DNA of 64,000 nucleotides from positions 1 through 64,000 of the forward strand of contig NZ_QBDX01000001.1 of assembly GCF_003129605.1 (NCBI RefSeq), read 5' to 3'. The notes under the pieces were generated by a model that worked only from the letters and a program-made list of their open reading frames with translations, was not told where the DNA came from and did not search any database. The DNA is from Hyphobacterium indicum (GTDB taxonomy: Bacteria > Pseudomonadota > Alphaproteobacteria > Caulobacterales > Maricaulaceae). The translations under genes and the position numbers were made by a program. Positions 55,628-64,000 of this stretch are shown here, piece by piece. Positions within the stretch are counted from its first letter, which is position 1. Every line of letters begins with the position of its first letter.

Positions 55628-56167
55628 ATGAACTTGATACGTGATTTCGCAATTGGTTTCGGGCTGGTGGCCATTGTGATCGGTGCCGCCCTCGCCCAGG
55701 CCGGATTTTTCAATGGCTTCGGGCTGGGCGAATTTGCCGTTGCCTTTGCCGCAGAATACAGCCGGGTCAGCCTCGACCTTGCCGCCTTCGCCCGCGCCCC
55801 GCTGATTGTTCAGATCCATGCTGGATCGGCGGTGGCCGCACTGGGACTGGGGCTGGTTCAGCTTTTTGCGCCCAAAGGCACGATTCCACACCGCACGCTG
55901 GGTTATGTCTGGCTCGGCCTGATGCTGACCGCTGCATTGACCGCCATTTTCATTCGCGAGCTCAATAATGGCAGCTTCAGCTTCATCCATATTTTTGTGC
56001 CACTGACACTGTTCGGGATTGTCGGCATCATCATGAGTGCGCGGGCGAAACGGACGGCCAAGCACCGCGGCGATGCGCTTGGCCTGTTTCTCGGCGCACT
56101 GGTGGTGCCGGGCCTGTTCGCCTTCATGCCCGGCCGCTTGATGTGGCAGATGTTTTTCGGCGGCTAG
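55628..56167 (+). CDS. DUF2306 membrane protein
   Basis: This 179-residue protein has about five helices and includes the DUF2306 pattern VQIHAGSAVAALGLGLVQL, GTIPHRTLGYVW and HIFVPLTLFGIVG. Conserved His residues could bind heme or metal. GAGGACAGGCTG lies before ATG 55628. It pairs with the divergent LytTR regulator, which is an arrangement I have seen for small membrane genes under LytTR control. Confidence 0.8.
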   Translation: MNLIRDFAIGFGLVAIVIGAALAQAGFFNGFGLGEFAVAFAAEYSRVSLDLAAFARAPLIVQIHAGSAVAALGLGLVQLFAPKGTIPHRTLGYVWLGLMLTAALTAIFIRELNNGSFSFIHIFVPLTLFGIVGIIMSARAKRTAKHRGDALGLFLGALVVPGLFAFMPGRLMWQMFFGG

Positions 56168-56261
56168 TCACCGGCATGTGATGAGCATGGACGATATTTC
56201 AGTATTCCCCCGCACATTTCGTGTCAGGGTCAGGAGGGGCCTGATCACAGAGGGAGGCATC

Positions 56262-57005
56262 ATGAAAACAATCCTCACAGCCTTGCTTCCGGCCATTGCG
56301 GTCGCGGGGGCAGCGGCAGCCCGGGACGACTGGCGCGCAGGAGCCGTGGCCGCCCTGCCGCAATCGGGAGAAATGCACCTTCAGCTGATCAATAATGACG
56401 AAGCGGACGGTTTCATGCGTCTCGGCTGGGTGCGGGATGATGAGAACGGCATCATCCGGTTCTATGACCGCTCAATGCTGGCCAGTCAGGAAATCTATGA
56501 AACGATGGCCGGATCCATTCACGCCGACACGCTGGCACCGATCGATGTTGCGGTGCGTTTTCACCAGCAATCCGCCATCCTCTCCGTCGAGGCTGCCGCG
56601 CAAGACGGGGTGATGGTCGGCAGGCGGACCTTCACCCAGCCGCTTGCCGGGCAACAATCGGCGGAAATCAACACGCCGGTAACCGACGGCATGGTGATGC
56701 GGGCGGCCGTCTTCTTCCTGTCCCAGACTCTGCCGCTGGAGCCCGGGGACTCAATCGGGTTTGACTGGTTTTCCTCGCTGGCCGGCGCGGCTGGCACGGT
56801 GACCATCACCGCGTTTGAGGGCGGCGCGGTCGACACCATTGCCGGCAGGTTTGACACGCTGCGCCTGGAATTGCGCGGCGCGTCGCCGGAGAACGACATC
56901 TACGTCACCGGCAATGACGGGCTGCGCCAGGTGGTCCGGATTGATGTCATCGGCCAGCCCATGCGGTTCGAGGCTTATCCGGCACCGGAGCCGGTAGTGG
57001 AATAG
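56262..57005 (+). CDS. Secreted hypothetical protein
   Basis: This 247-residue protein has a signal peptide (residues 1-20, AGAAAA) and a beta-rich body. The GGGAGG site five bases ahead supports ATG 56262. The central part (SIHADTLAPIDVAVRFHQQ, and VDTIAGRFDTLRLELRG) recalls the DUF3108-like periplasmic fold, where a domain scores a mature protein by repeated strands. The family is not certain, and no active site is apparent. Confidence 0.65.
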   Translation: MKTILTALLPAIAVAGAAAARDDWRAGAVAALPQSGEMHLQLINNDEADGFMRLGWVRDDENGIIRFYDRSMLASQEIYETMAGSIHADTLAPIDVAVRFHQQSAILSVEAAAQDGVMVGRRTFTQPLAGQQSAEINTPVTDGMVMRAAVFFLSQTLPLEPGDSIGFDWFSSLAGAAGTVTITAFEGGAVDTIAGRFDTLRLELRGASPENDIYVTGNDGLRQVVRIDVIGQPMRFEAYPAPEPVVE

Positions 57006-57052
57006 CAGGCTTTACCGCTGGCGCTCCGGTGTCAGCGGGTTAAACTCACCCC

Positions 57053-57934
57053 ATGCGTGTTCTTTTCCTGCTGACAGCCTTCTGCCTGAGCGCCGCTGCG
57101 CAGGCTCAGGCACCGCGTCCGGTTGTGCTGAACGCCTGCAATGATGCGCCATTCGCGATCGGTATTGCGGCGGCTTATCGCAACGATCCGACGGATCAGC
57201 GCCTTGTGCGGGGTTGGTTCGAGATTGTCCCGGGTGACTGCCTCGAAGGCAATCTGGGCAATATCGTGGGAAATGAAGTCTGGCTGGGTGCCGTTTCCGG
57301 CAGCTGGCGCTGGCCCGCCAGCGACGCTGCCGATGTCCGCTACTGCATGCCGGCCCAGACCTATTTCGGCCGGGCCAGACCGGAAGGATGTGGCGATGAC
57401 GAGCGTCTGACCGGCTTCCAGCGAATGCCGGTTTCGCCCTTCCGCTCCGGATGGGGCCGCGTGCAGGTGCGATATGGCTGCGATGATTTTCCCGAAGCCG
57501 ATGCCGTGCTTTGCCGCCAGACACAGCCAGGTCGCGATGGTCTGGCTGCCCCGCTCAACACGCTGGAAGTCTGCAATACCTGGCCGGTGGACGCTGAGAT
57601 TACCGCGGGTGCCAGTGCTGATTTCGCCGGCTTCGAGATAACGGGCTGGGTGCGGATACCGGCCACGCTTTGCCGGGACGTCTATCGCGGTTTCCCCGCC
57701 GGCGGTGAAGTGTGGTTTGCGGCCCGGCGCGCCGATAATGGCGTGGCCCCGCCCGCCCATGAGGGCAGGCTTTGTGTTGCGGATGAGGATTTTAGTGCGT
57801 CCGGACCGCGCGGATCCTTCGTCAATGCCGGACAATGCCCGGCTGACGCCCCGGCCGCCATCGGGGCCCAGAGGGTCCGCTTCGGCCCCAATGTCGAACG
57901 CTTTCAGGCCTATGTTCCGCGCCTTGATCCTTAG
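57053..57934 (+). CDS. Secreted tandem DUF1036 protein
   Basis: This 293-residue protein has a signal peptide (AQAQA at 15-19) and two copies of a cysteine-rich unit. Copy 1: NACNDAPFAIGIAA, GWFEIVPGDC, YCMP. Copy 2: EVCNTWPVDAEITAG, GWVRIPATLC, LCVADEDF. Each has Asn-x-Cys, Gly-Trp, and paired Cys for disulfides. DUF1036 proteins are periplasmic and uncharacterised. The phosphatase gene follows. Confidence 0.82.
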   Translation: MRVLFLLTAFCLSAAAQAQAPRPVVLNACNDAPFAIGIAAAYRNDPTDQRLVRGWFEIVPGDCLEGNLGNIVGNEVWLGAVSGSWRWPASDAADVRYCMPAQTYFGRARPEGCGDDERLTGFQRMPVSPFRSGWGRVQVRYGCDDFPEADAVLCRQTQPGRDGLAAPLNTLEVCNTWPVDAEITAGASADFAGFEITGWVRIPATLCRDVYRGFPAGGEVWFAARRADNGVAPPAHEGRLCVADEDFSASGPRGSFVNAGQCPADAPAAIGAQRVRFGPNVERFQAYVPRLDP

Positions 57935-57992
57935 CGTCGCAGCCGTTTCACATTTCCGGTGTAAGCGGATCGAAACCGGTATGGAGATTTCG

Positions 57993-59156
57993 ATGCGCGC
58001 CTGTCTCACCCTGCTCGCGTTTACGCTATTGGCCACGCCCCTTCAGGCACAGGAGGCCGCCGCCCCGTCAGCCGGAGCGCCGCCGCGCACCGTTCTCGAG
58101 GCCTTGCGCCCCTTTTACGGCCAGCTTGAGCTCGACCATCCGACCGCCGGGCCCCCGGCATCGCGCGATCCGGCGCTGGCCCTGACCCGTATTGCCTTCG
58201 GCTCCTGTCATGACCCGGAACGGGAGGGTATGGAAATCCTCGAGCGGGTCGCCGCCGACAATCCCGATCTCTTCATATATACGGGCGATAATGTGTATGG
58301 GGATGCCTGGTCCTTTGACGCCACCCTGCCGGAATTGCGCGCCGCCTATGCCGCACTGGCCGCCGCACCGGAATTCCAGACCCTGCGGGCACAAACCCCG
58401 ATGCTGGCGGTCTGGGATGATCATGATTACGGGATGAATGATTTCGGCCGCGGATTTCCATTCAAGGAATATGCAGAGCGCCTCTTCCTCGATTTCTGGA
58501 ACGTCCCCGAAGACGACGCGCGCCGTCAGCGCGCCGGCATCTACACCTCCCGCGTCTACGGGCCGGAAGGGCAACGCACCCAGATCATCCTTCTGGACAC
58601 CCGTTATTTCCGCTCGGACCTGACGCCGACCCCGGAACGCGGGGCAGAAGGGCGCGAGCGCTATATTCCGTCCGGAGCGGACAATCAGGACATGCTGGGC
58701 GAGACCCAATGGGCCTGGCTGGAAGACCAGCTCTCTGTGCCCGCCGACCTCCGGCTCGTTGTCAGCTCGATCCAGGTCCATGCCGACGGCCATGGCTGGG
58801 AAGCCTGGCGGACATTGCCGCAGGAACGGGCGCGCTTTTACAACCTGCTGGAGGAAACCGGTGCCGGAGGCGTGATCCTGATGTCGGGAGATCGTCACTC
58901 ATCCGGCATTTATGTTCGCGAAGACGTGATCGGCTACCCTCTCTACGAGATCACCTCGTCCTCTCTGAACATGTCTTTTCAGGAAGAAAACAGCGAATCC
59001 GGCCCCCATCGCATCGGCGACATGTATGCGCCCGTGAACTATGGCGTGATCGATGTGAACTGGGCAGAGCGGTTCGTGAACCTGCAGATCCGGGACGCAG
59101 ACGGGCGTGCTGTAAGGGATGTGGCGATCTCACTGGAGGATCTCGCACCGCGTTGA
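57993..59156 (+). CDS. PhoD-like metallophosphatase
   Basis: This 387-residue secreted enzyme has a signal (MRACLTLLAFTLLATPLQA) and the PhoD/alkaline phosphatase D core: AFGSCHDPE, IYTGDNVYGD, VWDDHDYGMND and LMSGDRHSSGIY. These provide the metal-binding Asp, Asn and His residues. It probably hydrolyses phosphate mono- or diesters in the periplasm. ATG 57993 follows GGAGATTTCG; an ATG 12 bases upstream is the alternative. Confidence 0.88.
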   Translation: MRACLTLLAFTLLATPLQAQEAAAPSAGAPPRTVLEALRPFYGQLELDHPTAGPPASRDPALALTRIAFGSCHDPEREGMEILERVAADNPDLFIYTGDNVYGDAWSFDATLPELRAAYAALAAAPEFQTLRAQTPMLAVWDDHDYGMNDFGRGFPFKEYAERLFLDFWNVPEDDARRQRAGIYTSRVYGPEGQRTQIILLDTRYFRSDLTPTPERGAEGRERYIPSGADNQDMLGETQWAWLEDQLSVPADLRLVVSSIQVHADGHGWEAWRTLPQERARFYNLLEETGAGGVILMSGDRHSSGIYVREDVIGYPLYEITSSSLNMSFQEENSESGPHRIGDMYAPVNYGVIDVNWAERFVNLQIRDADGRAVRDVAISLEDLAPR

Positions 59157-59328
59157 TCTTACCGATTGTTCACAAACCCCGGCGGAATGATGATATTGCG
59201 GTCACGCGGGCGTTAGCGGGTTCGATCAGTCGTGATTGGATGCGGGCGGACAAACACGCCACCTTCCATCTCGCCGGACGGGGCTGAACCCGGCCGGAAG
59301 AAATTGAACCCTCAGGAGGTCATATATC

Positions 59329-59619
59329 ATGAACACCCAAACCAGATTTGCCACGCTCGCCGCTTCTGCCATGGCGCTGTCCCTGTCGGCCGCAGTGTCG
59401 GCCGACGACGCCATGCAGGGCATGGACGGTATGGAGCGCTGTTATGGTGTCGCTCTGGCCGGCGAAAACGATTGTGCGGCCGGCCCCGGCACGTCGTGCG
59501 AAGGCACGTCCACGGTCGATTATCAGGGCAATGCCTGGACCTATGTTCCGGAAGGCACCTGCACCACGATCGAAACGCCTTATGGCAATGGCTCGCTTGA
59601 GCCGATTGAGCGTCCGTAA
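59329..59619 (+). CDS. bufA: Bufferin-type precursor peptide BufA (DUF2282)
   Basis: This 96-residue exported precursor has a signal peptide (residues 1-25), then [25 protein letters not shown] and PEGTCTT: four cysteines at 38, 49, 57 and 78 with the DUF2282 order. In bufferins the central cysteines are converted to thiooxazoles by the MNIO enzyme and the product binds copper, which is known for Caulobacter. A strong AGGAGG lies ten bases before the ATG. First gene of bufABC-doxX. Confidence 0.92.
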   Translation: MNTQTRFATLAASAMALSLSAAVSADDAMQGMDGMERCYGVALAGENDCAAGPGTSCEGTSTVDYQGNAWTYVPEGTCTTIETPYGNGSLEPIERP

Positions 59620-59632
59620 AGGCGTTCCCCGG

Positions 59633-60487
59633 ATGGTCTCTGTCCACCCTGTCCTGGCTCCGGCACCTGAAATGGGTGCCGGAATCGGCCTCAAACCCCA
59701 GCACTATCGCAGTGTTCTGGAGAGCCGGGTTGATGGATTGTGGGCGGAAGTCCATCCGGAAAACTACATGATGGCCGGCGGCCCGCGCCTGGCCTGGCTG
59801 GACGCGATCCGCCGGGAGCATCCCCTATCGCTCCATGGCGTCGCGCTCTCGCTGGGCGGGGCCGTTCGTCCGGACCGCGACCATCTCAACCGGTTGCGCG
59901 CGCTCGCTGACCGCTACCAGCCGACCCTGATGAGTGAGCACCTTGCCTGGTGTGCCCATGACGGCACCTATTTCGGCGATCTGCTTCCCACACCCTATAC
60001 CGAAGCACAGCTGGACCGTTTCTGCGCCCATATCGACGAAACCCAGGATGCGCTCGGCCGGACAATCCTGATCGAGAACCCGTCCATCTATCTGCCGCTG
60101 AAATCGGAAATGACCGAACAGGCTTTTCTCGCCGAAGCGGTCCGGCGCACCGGTTGCGGCCTGTTGCTGGACGTCAACAATGTTTTCGTTACCTGCTGGA
60201 ATCTGGGCCAGGATCCTTACAGCTATATCGACGGCGTCCCGGGCGAAGCGGTCGGGGAAATTCATCTCGCCGGCCATGAACAGGACGAGAATCTGGGCGA
60301 TCAATTGCTGATCGACACGCATGGCGCGCCGGTGCGCGACGACGTCTGGAAGCTCTATGATTATACAATCGGGAAAATCGGCCCGAAGCCGACCCTGATC
60401 GAGCGCGACAGCCATCTGCCGGCCTTCGACCAGCTGATGGCCGAGCGCGGCCGCGCTCAGGATATTCTGGTGGCCGCGAATGGCTGA
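59633..60487 (+). CDS. bufB: MNIO-family enzyme BufB (DUF692)
   Basis: This 284-residue TIM-barrel multinuclear iron oxidase is the predicted modifier of BufA cysteines. The N-terminus GAGIGLKPQHYRSVLE and the metal-ligand segments LHGVALSLGG, MSEHLAWC, LIENPSIYL, LLDVNNVFV, EIHLAGH, DTHGAPV and ERDSHLP match the DUF692 family. ATG 59633 lies 13 bases after bufA. It overlaps bufC by eight bases. Confidence 0.93.
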   Translation: MVSVHPVLAPAPEMGAGIGLKPQHYRSVLESRVDGLWAEVHPENYMMAGGPRLAWLDAIRREHPLSLHGVALSLGGAVRPDRDHLNRLRALADRYQPTLMSEHLAWCAHDGTYFGDLLPTPYTEAQLDRFCAHIDETQDALGRTILIENPSIYLPLKSEMTEQAFLAEAVRRTGCGLLLDVNNVFVTCWNLGQDPYSYIDGVPGEAVGEIHLAGHEQDENLGDQLLIDTHGAPVRDDVWKLYDYTIGKIGPKPTLIERDSHLPAFDQLMAERGRAQDILVAANG

Positions 60488-61229
60488 CTTCCATGATATT
60501 TTTGCCCGCGCGCTGAAATCCGGTGATGCCTCGGCGCTGGCGGCCTTTACCGAAGGCGCGCCCGACACGAAATTCAAGGTCTATCGCAATAATGTTGTTA
60601 AAGGCGCGGCGGACACGTTGGGTGATGCCTATCCGGTCATCAAGCGGCTCGTCGGCGAGCAATTCTTTCAGGGTATGGCGCGGGCTTACTGGGCCGCGCA
60701 TCCGCCCTCAGGCCGGACGCTGACGCTGTATGGTGAAGACTTTGCCGATTTCATTGAATTGTTCGAGCCCGCCCGCCCGCTGGTCTATCTGGCGGATGTG
60801 GCCCGGATCGAACGCGCCTGGCTGGAAGCCCATCATGCGCCGGACGCCCTGCCGCTGAAACTCGCGGATGTGAAGGGCCTGCCGCCGGATGAACTCGCGG
60901 CGATGGCCCCGGGACTGCACCCGTCCGTCCGCACACTGGCATCGGATTGTCCGGCTTTTTCGATCTGGCGGACCAATCGCGAGGACGACACGGTCCGGAA
61001 AATCTCGCTCGATGCAGGCGGAGAGATGACCCTGGTCCATCGTCCGCAAATGGAGGTGCGCTACCGGCGGCTGTCGCCCGCGGATGCACTTTTCATCAGC
61101 CGCATCGAGGCGGGTCAGGATTTTGCCACGGCGTCAAATGCCGTGGCGGACAGTTTTCCGGGCGTTGAGCCTGTACCGCTATTCATTGCCTTGCTGAAGG
61201 AAGGCATTTTCAGGGGAAGAGACACATGA
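60480..61229 (+). CDS. bufC: BufC partner protein (DUF2063)
   Basis: This 249-residue protein has the DUF2063 N-terminal helical domain (DFHDIFARALKSGDASALAAF, KVYRNNVVKGAADTLGDAYPVIKRLVGEQFF read in parts). An RRE-like C-terminal region follows. It is thought to present the precursor peptide to the MNIO enzyme. It overlaps bufB by eight bases and doxX by four. Confidence 0.92.
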   Translation: MADFHDIFARALKSGDASALAAFTEGAPDTKFKVYRNNVVKGAADTLGDAYPVIKRLVGEQFFQGMARAYWAAHPPSGRTLTLYGEDFADFIELFEPARPLVYLADVARIERAWLEAHHAPDALPLKLADVKGLPPDELAAMAPGLHPSVRTLASDCPAFSIWRTNREDDTVRKISLDAGGEMTLVHRPQMEVRYRRLSPADALFISRIEAGQDFATASNAVADSFPGVEPVPLFIALLKEGIFRGRDT

Positions 61230-61801
61230 GCACGCAAAAATTTGACGGCAATCCGCCGGTCCTGGGCGCGGCAGGCGCGCTCTATCATCAGGTCTATGGC
61301 AAGGTTCAGGAGATCATCTCGCACAATTTCCTCGCCCTGTTTGCACGCCTGTCCATTGCCGGGGTTTTCTGGCGTTCCTTCCTCAACAAGGTCGAGACCA
61401 TTGGCCTGTTCGACTATGTCGAGGTGATCAATGATTTCGAGGTCCAGAGATCATTGATCAAGATCCCGGCCTTTCCGGTGACAATTGAACAATCGACCTT
61501 CAACCAGTTTGCAGAAGGCGGTCAGTTCGCCCTTCCACTGGTCCCGGGAACGCTCGCCGCCATCATGGCCACGATGGGTGAAGGCATTCTGCCCATCCTT
61601 CTGGTGCTTGGACTGTTCTCGCGGTTTGCCGCAACAGGCCTGATTGTGATGGCGCTGGTCATCCAGATTTTCGTCTTTCCGACCAATGTCCATTTCTGGG
61701 GAACGGTGGCACTGTGGTTGATTCCGTTGCTTTACCTTGCCGGACGCGGATCGGGCGCTATCTCCCTCGACTATGTCCTGACCAGACATCTGGCTCGTTA
61801 A
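61226..61801 (+). CDS. DoxX-family membrane protein of the bufferin operon
   Basis: This 191-residue protein has four hydrophobic helices and the DoxX features ARLSIAGVFWRSFLNKVE, LVLGLFSRFAATGLI and VHFWGTVALWLIPLLYLAGRG. DoxX proteins commonly close bufferin operons and may pass electrons or receive the product at the membrane. Its ATG overlaps the bufC stop. A 13-base-stem terminator follows. Confidence 0.9.
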   Translation: MSTQKFDGNPPVLGAAGALYHQVYGKVQEIISHNFLALFARLSIAGVFWRSFLNKVETIGLFDYVEVINDFEVQRSLIKIPAFPVTIEQSTFNQFAEGGQFALPLVPGTLAAIMATMGEGILPILLVLGLFSRFAATGLIVMALVIQIFVFPTNVHFWGTVALWLIPLLYLAGRGSGAISLDYVLTRHLAR

Positions 61802-61824
61802 CCCTCCGGGCAACAGGGCATGAC

Positions 61825-61862
61825 GCGCCGCTGACCGATACCCCGGTCAGCGGCGCTCTTCA
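61825..61862 (+). terminator. Strong terminator after the bufferin operon
   Basis: GCGCCGCTGACCG (61825-61837) pairs perfectly with CGGTCAGCGGCGC (61844-61856) around a six-base loop and is followed by TCTTCATTT. The T-run is mixed, but the stem is the strongest in the window. It isolates bufABC-doxX from the following methyltransferase gene. Confidence 0.75.
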
Positions 61863-61925
61863 TTTGGCCTCGGCGCGCAAACCGGCTAGGACGCAGATCA
61901 GACTTGAATTTCACGGGGCAAGACG

Positions 61926-62636
61926 ATGAAAGTCTTCTTGAAGACATTGCAGGCGCGGCTGCGCGATCCGCGCCAGTTTTCGGTGAAATCTCCTGACCGC
62001 CTGTGCCCGATCTGCGGCTATGAAGGCCGCTTTCTGGCGCTGGGGACACCGCCGCGCTGGGATGGCCGCTGCCCCAATTGCTCCTCCCGGGAACGCCACC
62101 GTCTTTTGCATATCTGCCTCGAACGCGAAGGCATTGATCTGACCGATGGCCGCTCCATTCTGCATTTCGCACCCGAGGGCTATTTCAAGAAGATGATGGG
62201 CGACAGCCCGGCCTACCACACCGCCGATTTGGTGCCCGGCAAGGCGCGTCACGCCATGGATATGGCCGACATGACGTTTGACGATAACAGCGTCGATGTC
62301 GTCATCGCCAATCACGTGCTCGAACATGTTCCCGATGACCGCAAGGCGATGCGCGAAAGCCTGCGTGTGCTCAGATCCGGCGGCCTGGCCATTTTCACCG
62401 TGCCACAGAACTGGGCGCGGGCCGAAACCTATGAGAATCCTGCAGTGACCTCCGCGGCGGACAAATACGCCCATTATGACGATGCCAGCCATGTCCGCTA
62501 TTACGGGCGCGATTTTGCCGACCGTGTGCGCGAAGCCGGTTTCGACGTGACCGAATGGCGCCTGACTCCGGAAGAAGAACCGAAATACGGCCTCTTCAAG
62601 CAGGACATCATCTATCTCTGCTACAAACCGGCCTAG
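61926..62636 (+). CDS. Class I methyltransferase with N-terminal zinc ribbon
   Basis: This 236-residue protein starts with a four-cysteine knuckle (LCPICGYEG and RCPNCSSRERHR) and then a methyltransferase domain with FAPEGYF, DNSVDVVIANHVLEHV (motif with acceptor Asp) and GGLAIFTVPQ. Such fusions modify sugars or nucleotides in some pathways; the target is not clear here. The operon context is absent. Confidence 0.83.
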   Translation: MKVFLKTLQARLRDPRQFSVKSPDRLCPICGYEGRFLALGTPPRWDGRCPNCSSRERHRLLHICLEREGIDLTDGRSILHFAPEGYFKKMMGDSPAYHTADLVPGKARHAMDMADMTFDDNSVDVVIANHVLEHVPDDRKAMRESLRVLRSGGLAIFTVPQNWARAETYENPAVTSAADKYAHYDDASHVRYYGRDFADRVREAGFDVTEWRLTPEEEPKYGLFKQDIIYLCYKPA

Positions 62637-62656
62637 GACCTTTACGAGTACCGGCC

Positions 62657-63253
62657 CTAGCCGCGCTCAAACACCAGATAGACATGCACCGGAAAGACCG
62701 GTGTGATCGATTCCAGCCCGGCAATGCCGGCCAGCGCCGCGACGGCCGCTTCCAGACCGAATTCGCGGGCATCGATCAGGGCCGCTTCCGAGGAAATCAC
62801 GAGCACGCTGTCTTCGCCATTCCGGATCACGCGCACCGGTGCATAGACTGTCCGCACCGTTCCGCGCAGGCTGACCGCCAGTTGCAGCTCGGTTTCCAGG
62901 GCATCGCCGACAGCCAGGGCCTCGAAGCTGGACGGATCCAGATTGGCGGCGAGCTGGATCTCGGAAAATTCGCTGACTTCAAAGAAGATATCGCGCAGGC
63001 GCTCATTGCGGATGTCGACATAGCTTTCAAGGCTGGCGGCATCGATGTTCAATCGCGCTTCGCCCGAGGCCGACACGGAACCGGACAGGCCTTCAAACCG
63101 GCTGATCTCGGCCACATCGCCGTTTTTTACACTGATCACGGTAATATCCGAGGCATTGCCATTTAATTGCCATGAGGTGCCGGTAACCGGCGCTCCGGCG
63201 GAACAGGCCGCCACAAGCCCTGCTAAAAGAATTGCGGCCAAACCCTTGAACAT
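62657..63253 (-). CDS. YceI-like lipoprotein
   Basis: This 198-residue protein has a lipobox (GLVAAC) and a YceI-like lipocalin barrel. It begins TSWQLNGNASDITVISVKNG, has INIDAASLESYVDIRNERLRD-like strand order (read in parts), and then FFEVSEFSEIQLAANL. YceI proteins bind isoprenoid chains such as ubiquinone. ATG 63253 starts the signal. It is divergent from the MFS gene. Confidence 0.8.
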   Translation of the reverse strand: MFKGLAAILLAGLVAACSAGAPVTGTSWQLNGNASDITVISVKNGDVAEISRFEGLSGSVSASGEARLNIDAASLESYVDIRNERLRDIFFEVSEFSEIQLAANLDPSSFEALAVGDALETELQLAVSLRGTVRTVYAPVRVIRNGEDSVLVISSEAALIDAREFGLEAAVAALAGIAGLESITPVFPVHVYLVFERG

Positions 63254-63312
63254 GTCACTGCCTTCCTGTTGCTTGGGCAACTGATGCCCGAAACGAATCT
63301 AGGACATATATC

Positions 63313-64000
63313 GTGATTTTCTACCGTAATGTTGCCGTCGTCATGTTGGCCATCGGTGTCTGGCAGATCGCCAACGGTCTGCTGAACGTCGCCTTGCCGC
63401 TGACCATGGCAGAGGCCGGATGGTCTGGTGTCGCCATCGGCGCCATCGCCTCGGCCTATGCGACCGGCTTCATGGCGGGGGCGTTCTATGCGCCCAAACT
63501 GATTTCACGCATCGGCCATATCCGCGCCTTTGCCGCGGCAGGCGGGCTGGCAGCCGCCGCCACGCTGATTCTCGGCATTGATACCAATGTCTGGCTCTGG
63601 TTTGCCCTGCGCCTGGTCTTCGGGGCCAGCGCCGCTTGTCTTTTCGCGGTGGCAGAGAGCTGGATCGCGGATGCCACGCCGGCCAAGAGCCGTGGCGGTG
63701 TGATCTCTGCCTATCAGATTGCCGGGCGCGCCGGCATTGTCATCGGTCCCTTCCTGATTGCCGGTGGCGCGGAAGGCATCGGCGCGGCGCTGCTGCTAGC
63801 CGGCGCTTTCCTGGCATTGGCCATTTCACCGATTGCGGCCACCGGGCGGGCGCAACCGGCCTTGCCCGAGCATCCGCCGGGCTCGCCCCTGGAAGTGCTG
63901 AAGATTGCGCCCGCCGCGGCGGTCGCCGTGTTCGCGGCCGGGCTGGTCAATACCGGTGTGCTGGCGTTCATACCGATCTGGGCCGGCGGTCTCGGGGGTG
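63313..64000 (+). CDS. MFS transporter, N-terminal part (runs off window)
   Basis: A frame with GTG start at 63313 has AGGA nine bases ahead. It encodes at least seven hydrophobic helices in the 229 codons visible, with the family loop RIGHIRAF between helices 2 and 3 and an ESWIADATPAKSRGGV segment. It resembles YcaD-like MFS permeases. No stop is seen to the end at 64000. Substrate is unknown. Confidence 0.85.
   Translation, partial: MIFYRNVAVVMLAIGVWQIANGLLNVALPLTMAEAGWSGVAIGAIASAYATGFMAGAFYAPKLISRIGHIRAFAAAGGLAAAATLILGIDTNVWLWFALRLVFGASAACLFAVAESWIADATPAKSRGGVISAYQIAGRAGIVIGPFLIAGGAEGIGAALLLAGAFLALAISPIAATGRAQPALPEHPPGSPLEVLKIAPAAAVAVFAAGLVNTGVLAFIPIWAGGLGG

Noticed and set aside
59157-59328. 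ECF (SigF-like) promoter before bufA
   Set aside because: No convincing -35/-10 pair could be read by eye; only the ribosome site is clear.

Overview
The window is a gene-dense, GC-rich chromosomal segment of an alphaproteobacterium. It most resembles the Maricaulales/Hyphomonadaceae side of the Caulobacter-like dimorphic bacteria. This is inferred from a DivL-type pseudo-histidine kinase with tyrosine in its H-box, the alphaproteobacterial orders ftsK-lolA and aroA-cmk-rpsA-ihfB-trpFBA-accD-folC, an AddAB rather than RecBCD break-repair system, a FYDLN-acid protein, AmgK/MurU peptidoglycan recycling and a Caulobacter-like bufferin operon. No rRNA, CRISPR array, insertion sequence or prophage was seen.

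Layout. 1-8 kb: tRNA-Leu(CAG), a proteasome-like Ntn-hydrolase with a coupled small gene, an NDUFA9-like dehydrogenase, uppP, lolA, a beta-propeller protein and ftsK. 8-18 kb: accessory and regulatory genes. These comprise an OruR-like AraC regulator with an NmrA/DUF4345/DUF1772/serine-hydrolase operon, a UbiH-type hydroxylase, a membrane-bound AraC regulator beside a CPBP protease, phhB with its ribosome binding site inside a perfect hairpin, and a MipA/OmpV porin. 18-30 kb: tRNA-Ala(GGC), then the conserved rightward block aroA, cmk, rpsA, ihfB, a PD-(D/E)XK-like gene, trpF, trpB, trpA, accD, folC and an AlkB homologue. 30-43 kb, leftward: a ParD/ParE-type pair whose toxin frame lacks a normal start codon, trxA, addA, addB, murU, amgK, tsaE and divL, with one ferredoxin on the other strand. 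43-56 kb: an A+T-rich pentapeptide-repeat gene, mmsA, a GC-rich palindromic repeat, an iron alcohol dehydrogenase with a thioesterase, a lipoprotein serine hydrolase, a 29-codon membrane peptide coupled to zapE, an O-methyltransferase, AraC and LytTR regulators, mdh and small membrane proteins. 56-64 kb: secreted proteins (a DUF1036 tandem and a PhoD-like phosphatase), the bufABC-doxX bufferin operon ending at a strong terminator, a methyltransferase, a YceI-like lipoprotein and the start of an MFS transporter.

How the genes work together. Envelope and division functions (uppP, lolA, ftsK, divL, zapE, amgK/murU) are spread among chorismate, tryptophan, folate, pyrimidine and fatty-acid genes and the DNA-repair genes addAB and alkB. 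The strongest candidates for follow-up are the bufferin operon, the DivL tyrosine, the T1/D17/Lys Ntn-hydrolase, the phhB hairpin and the ParE frame with an ATC start.
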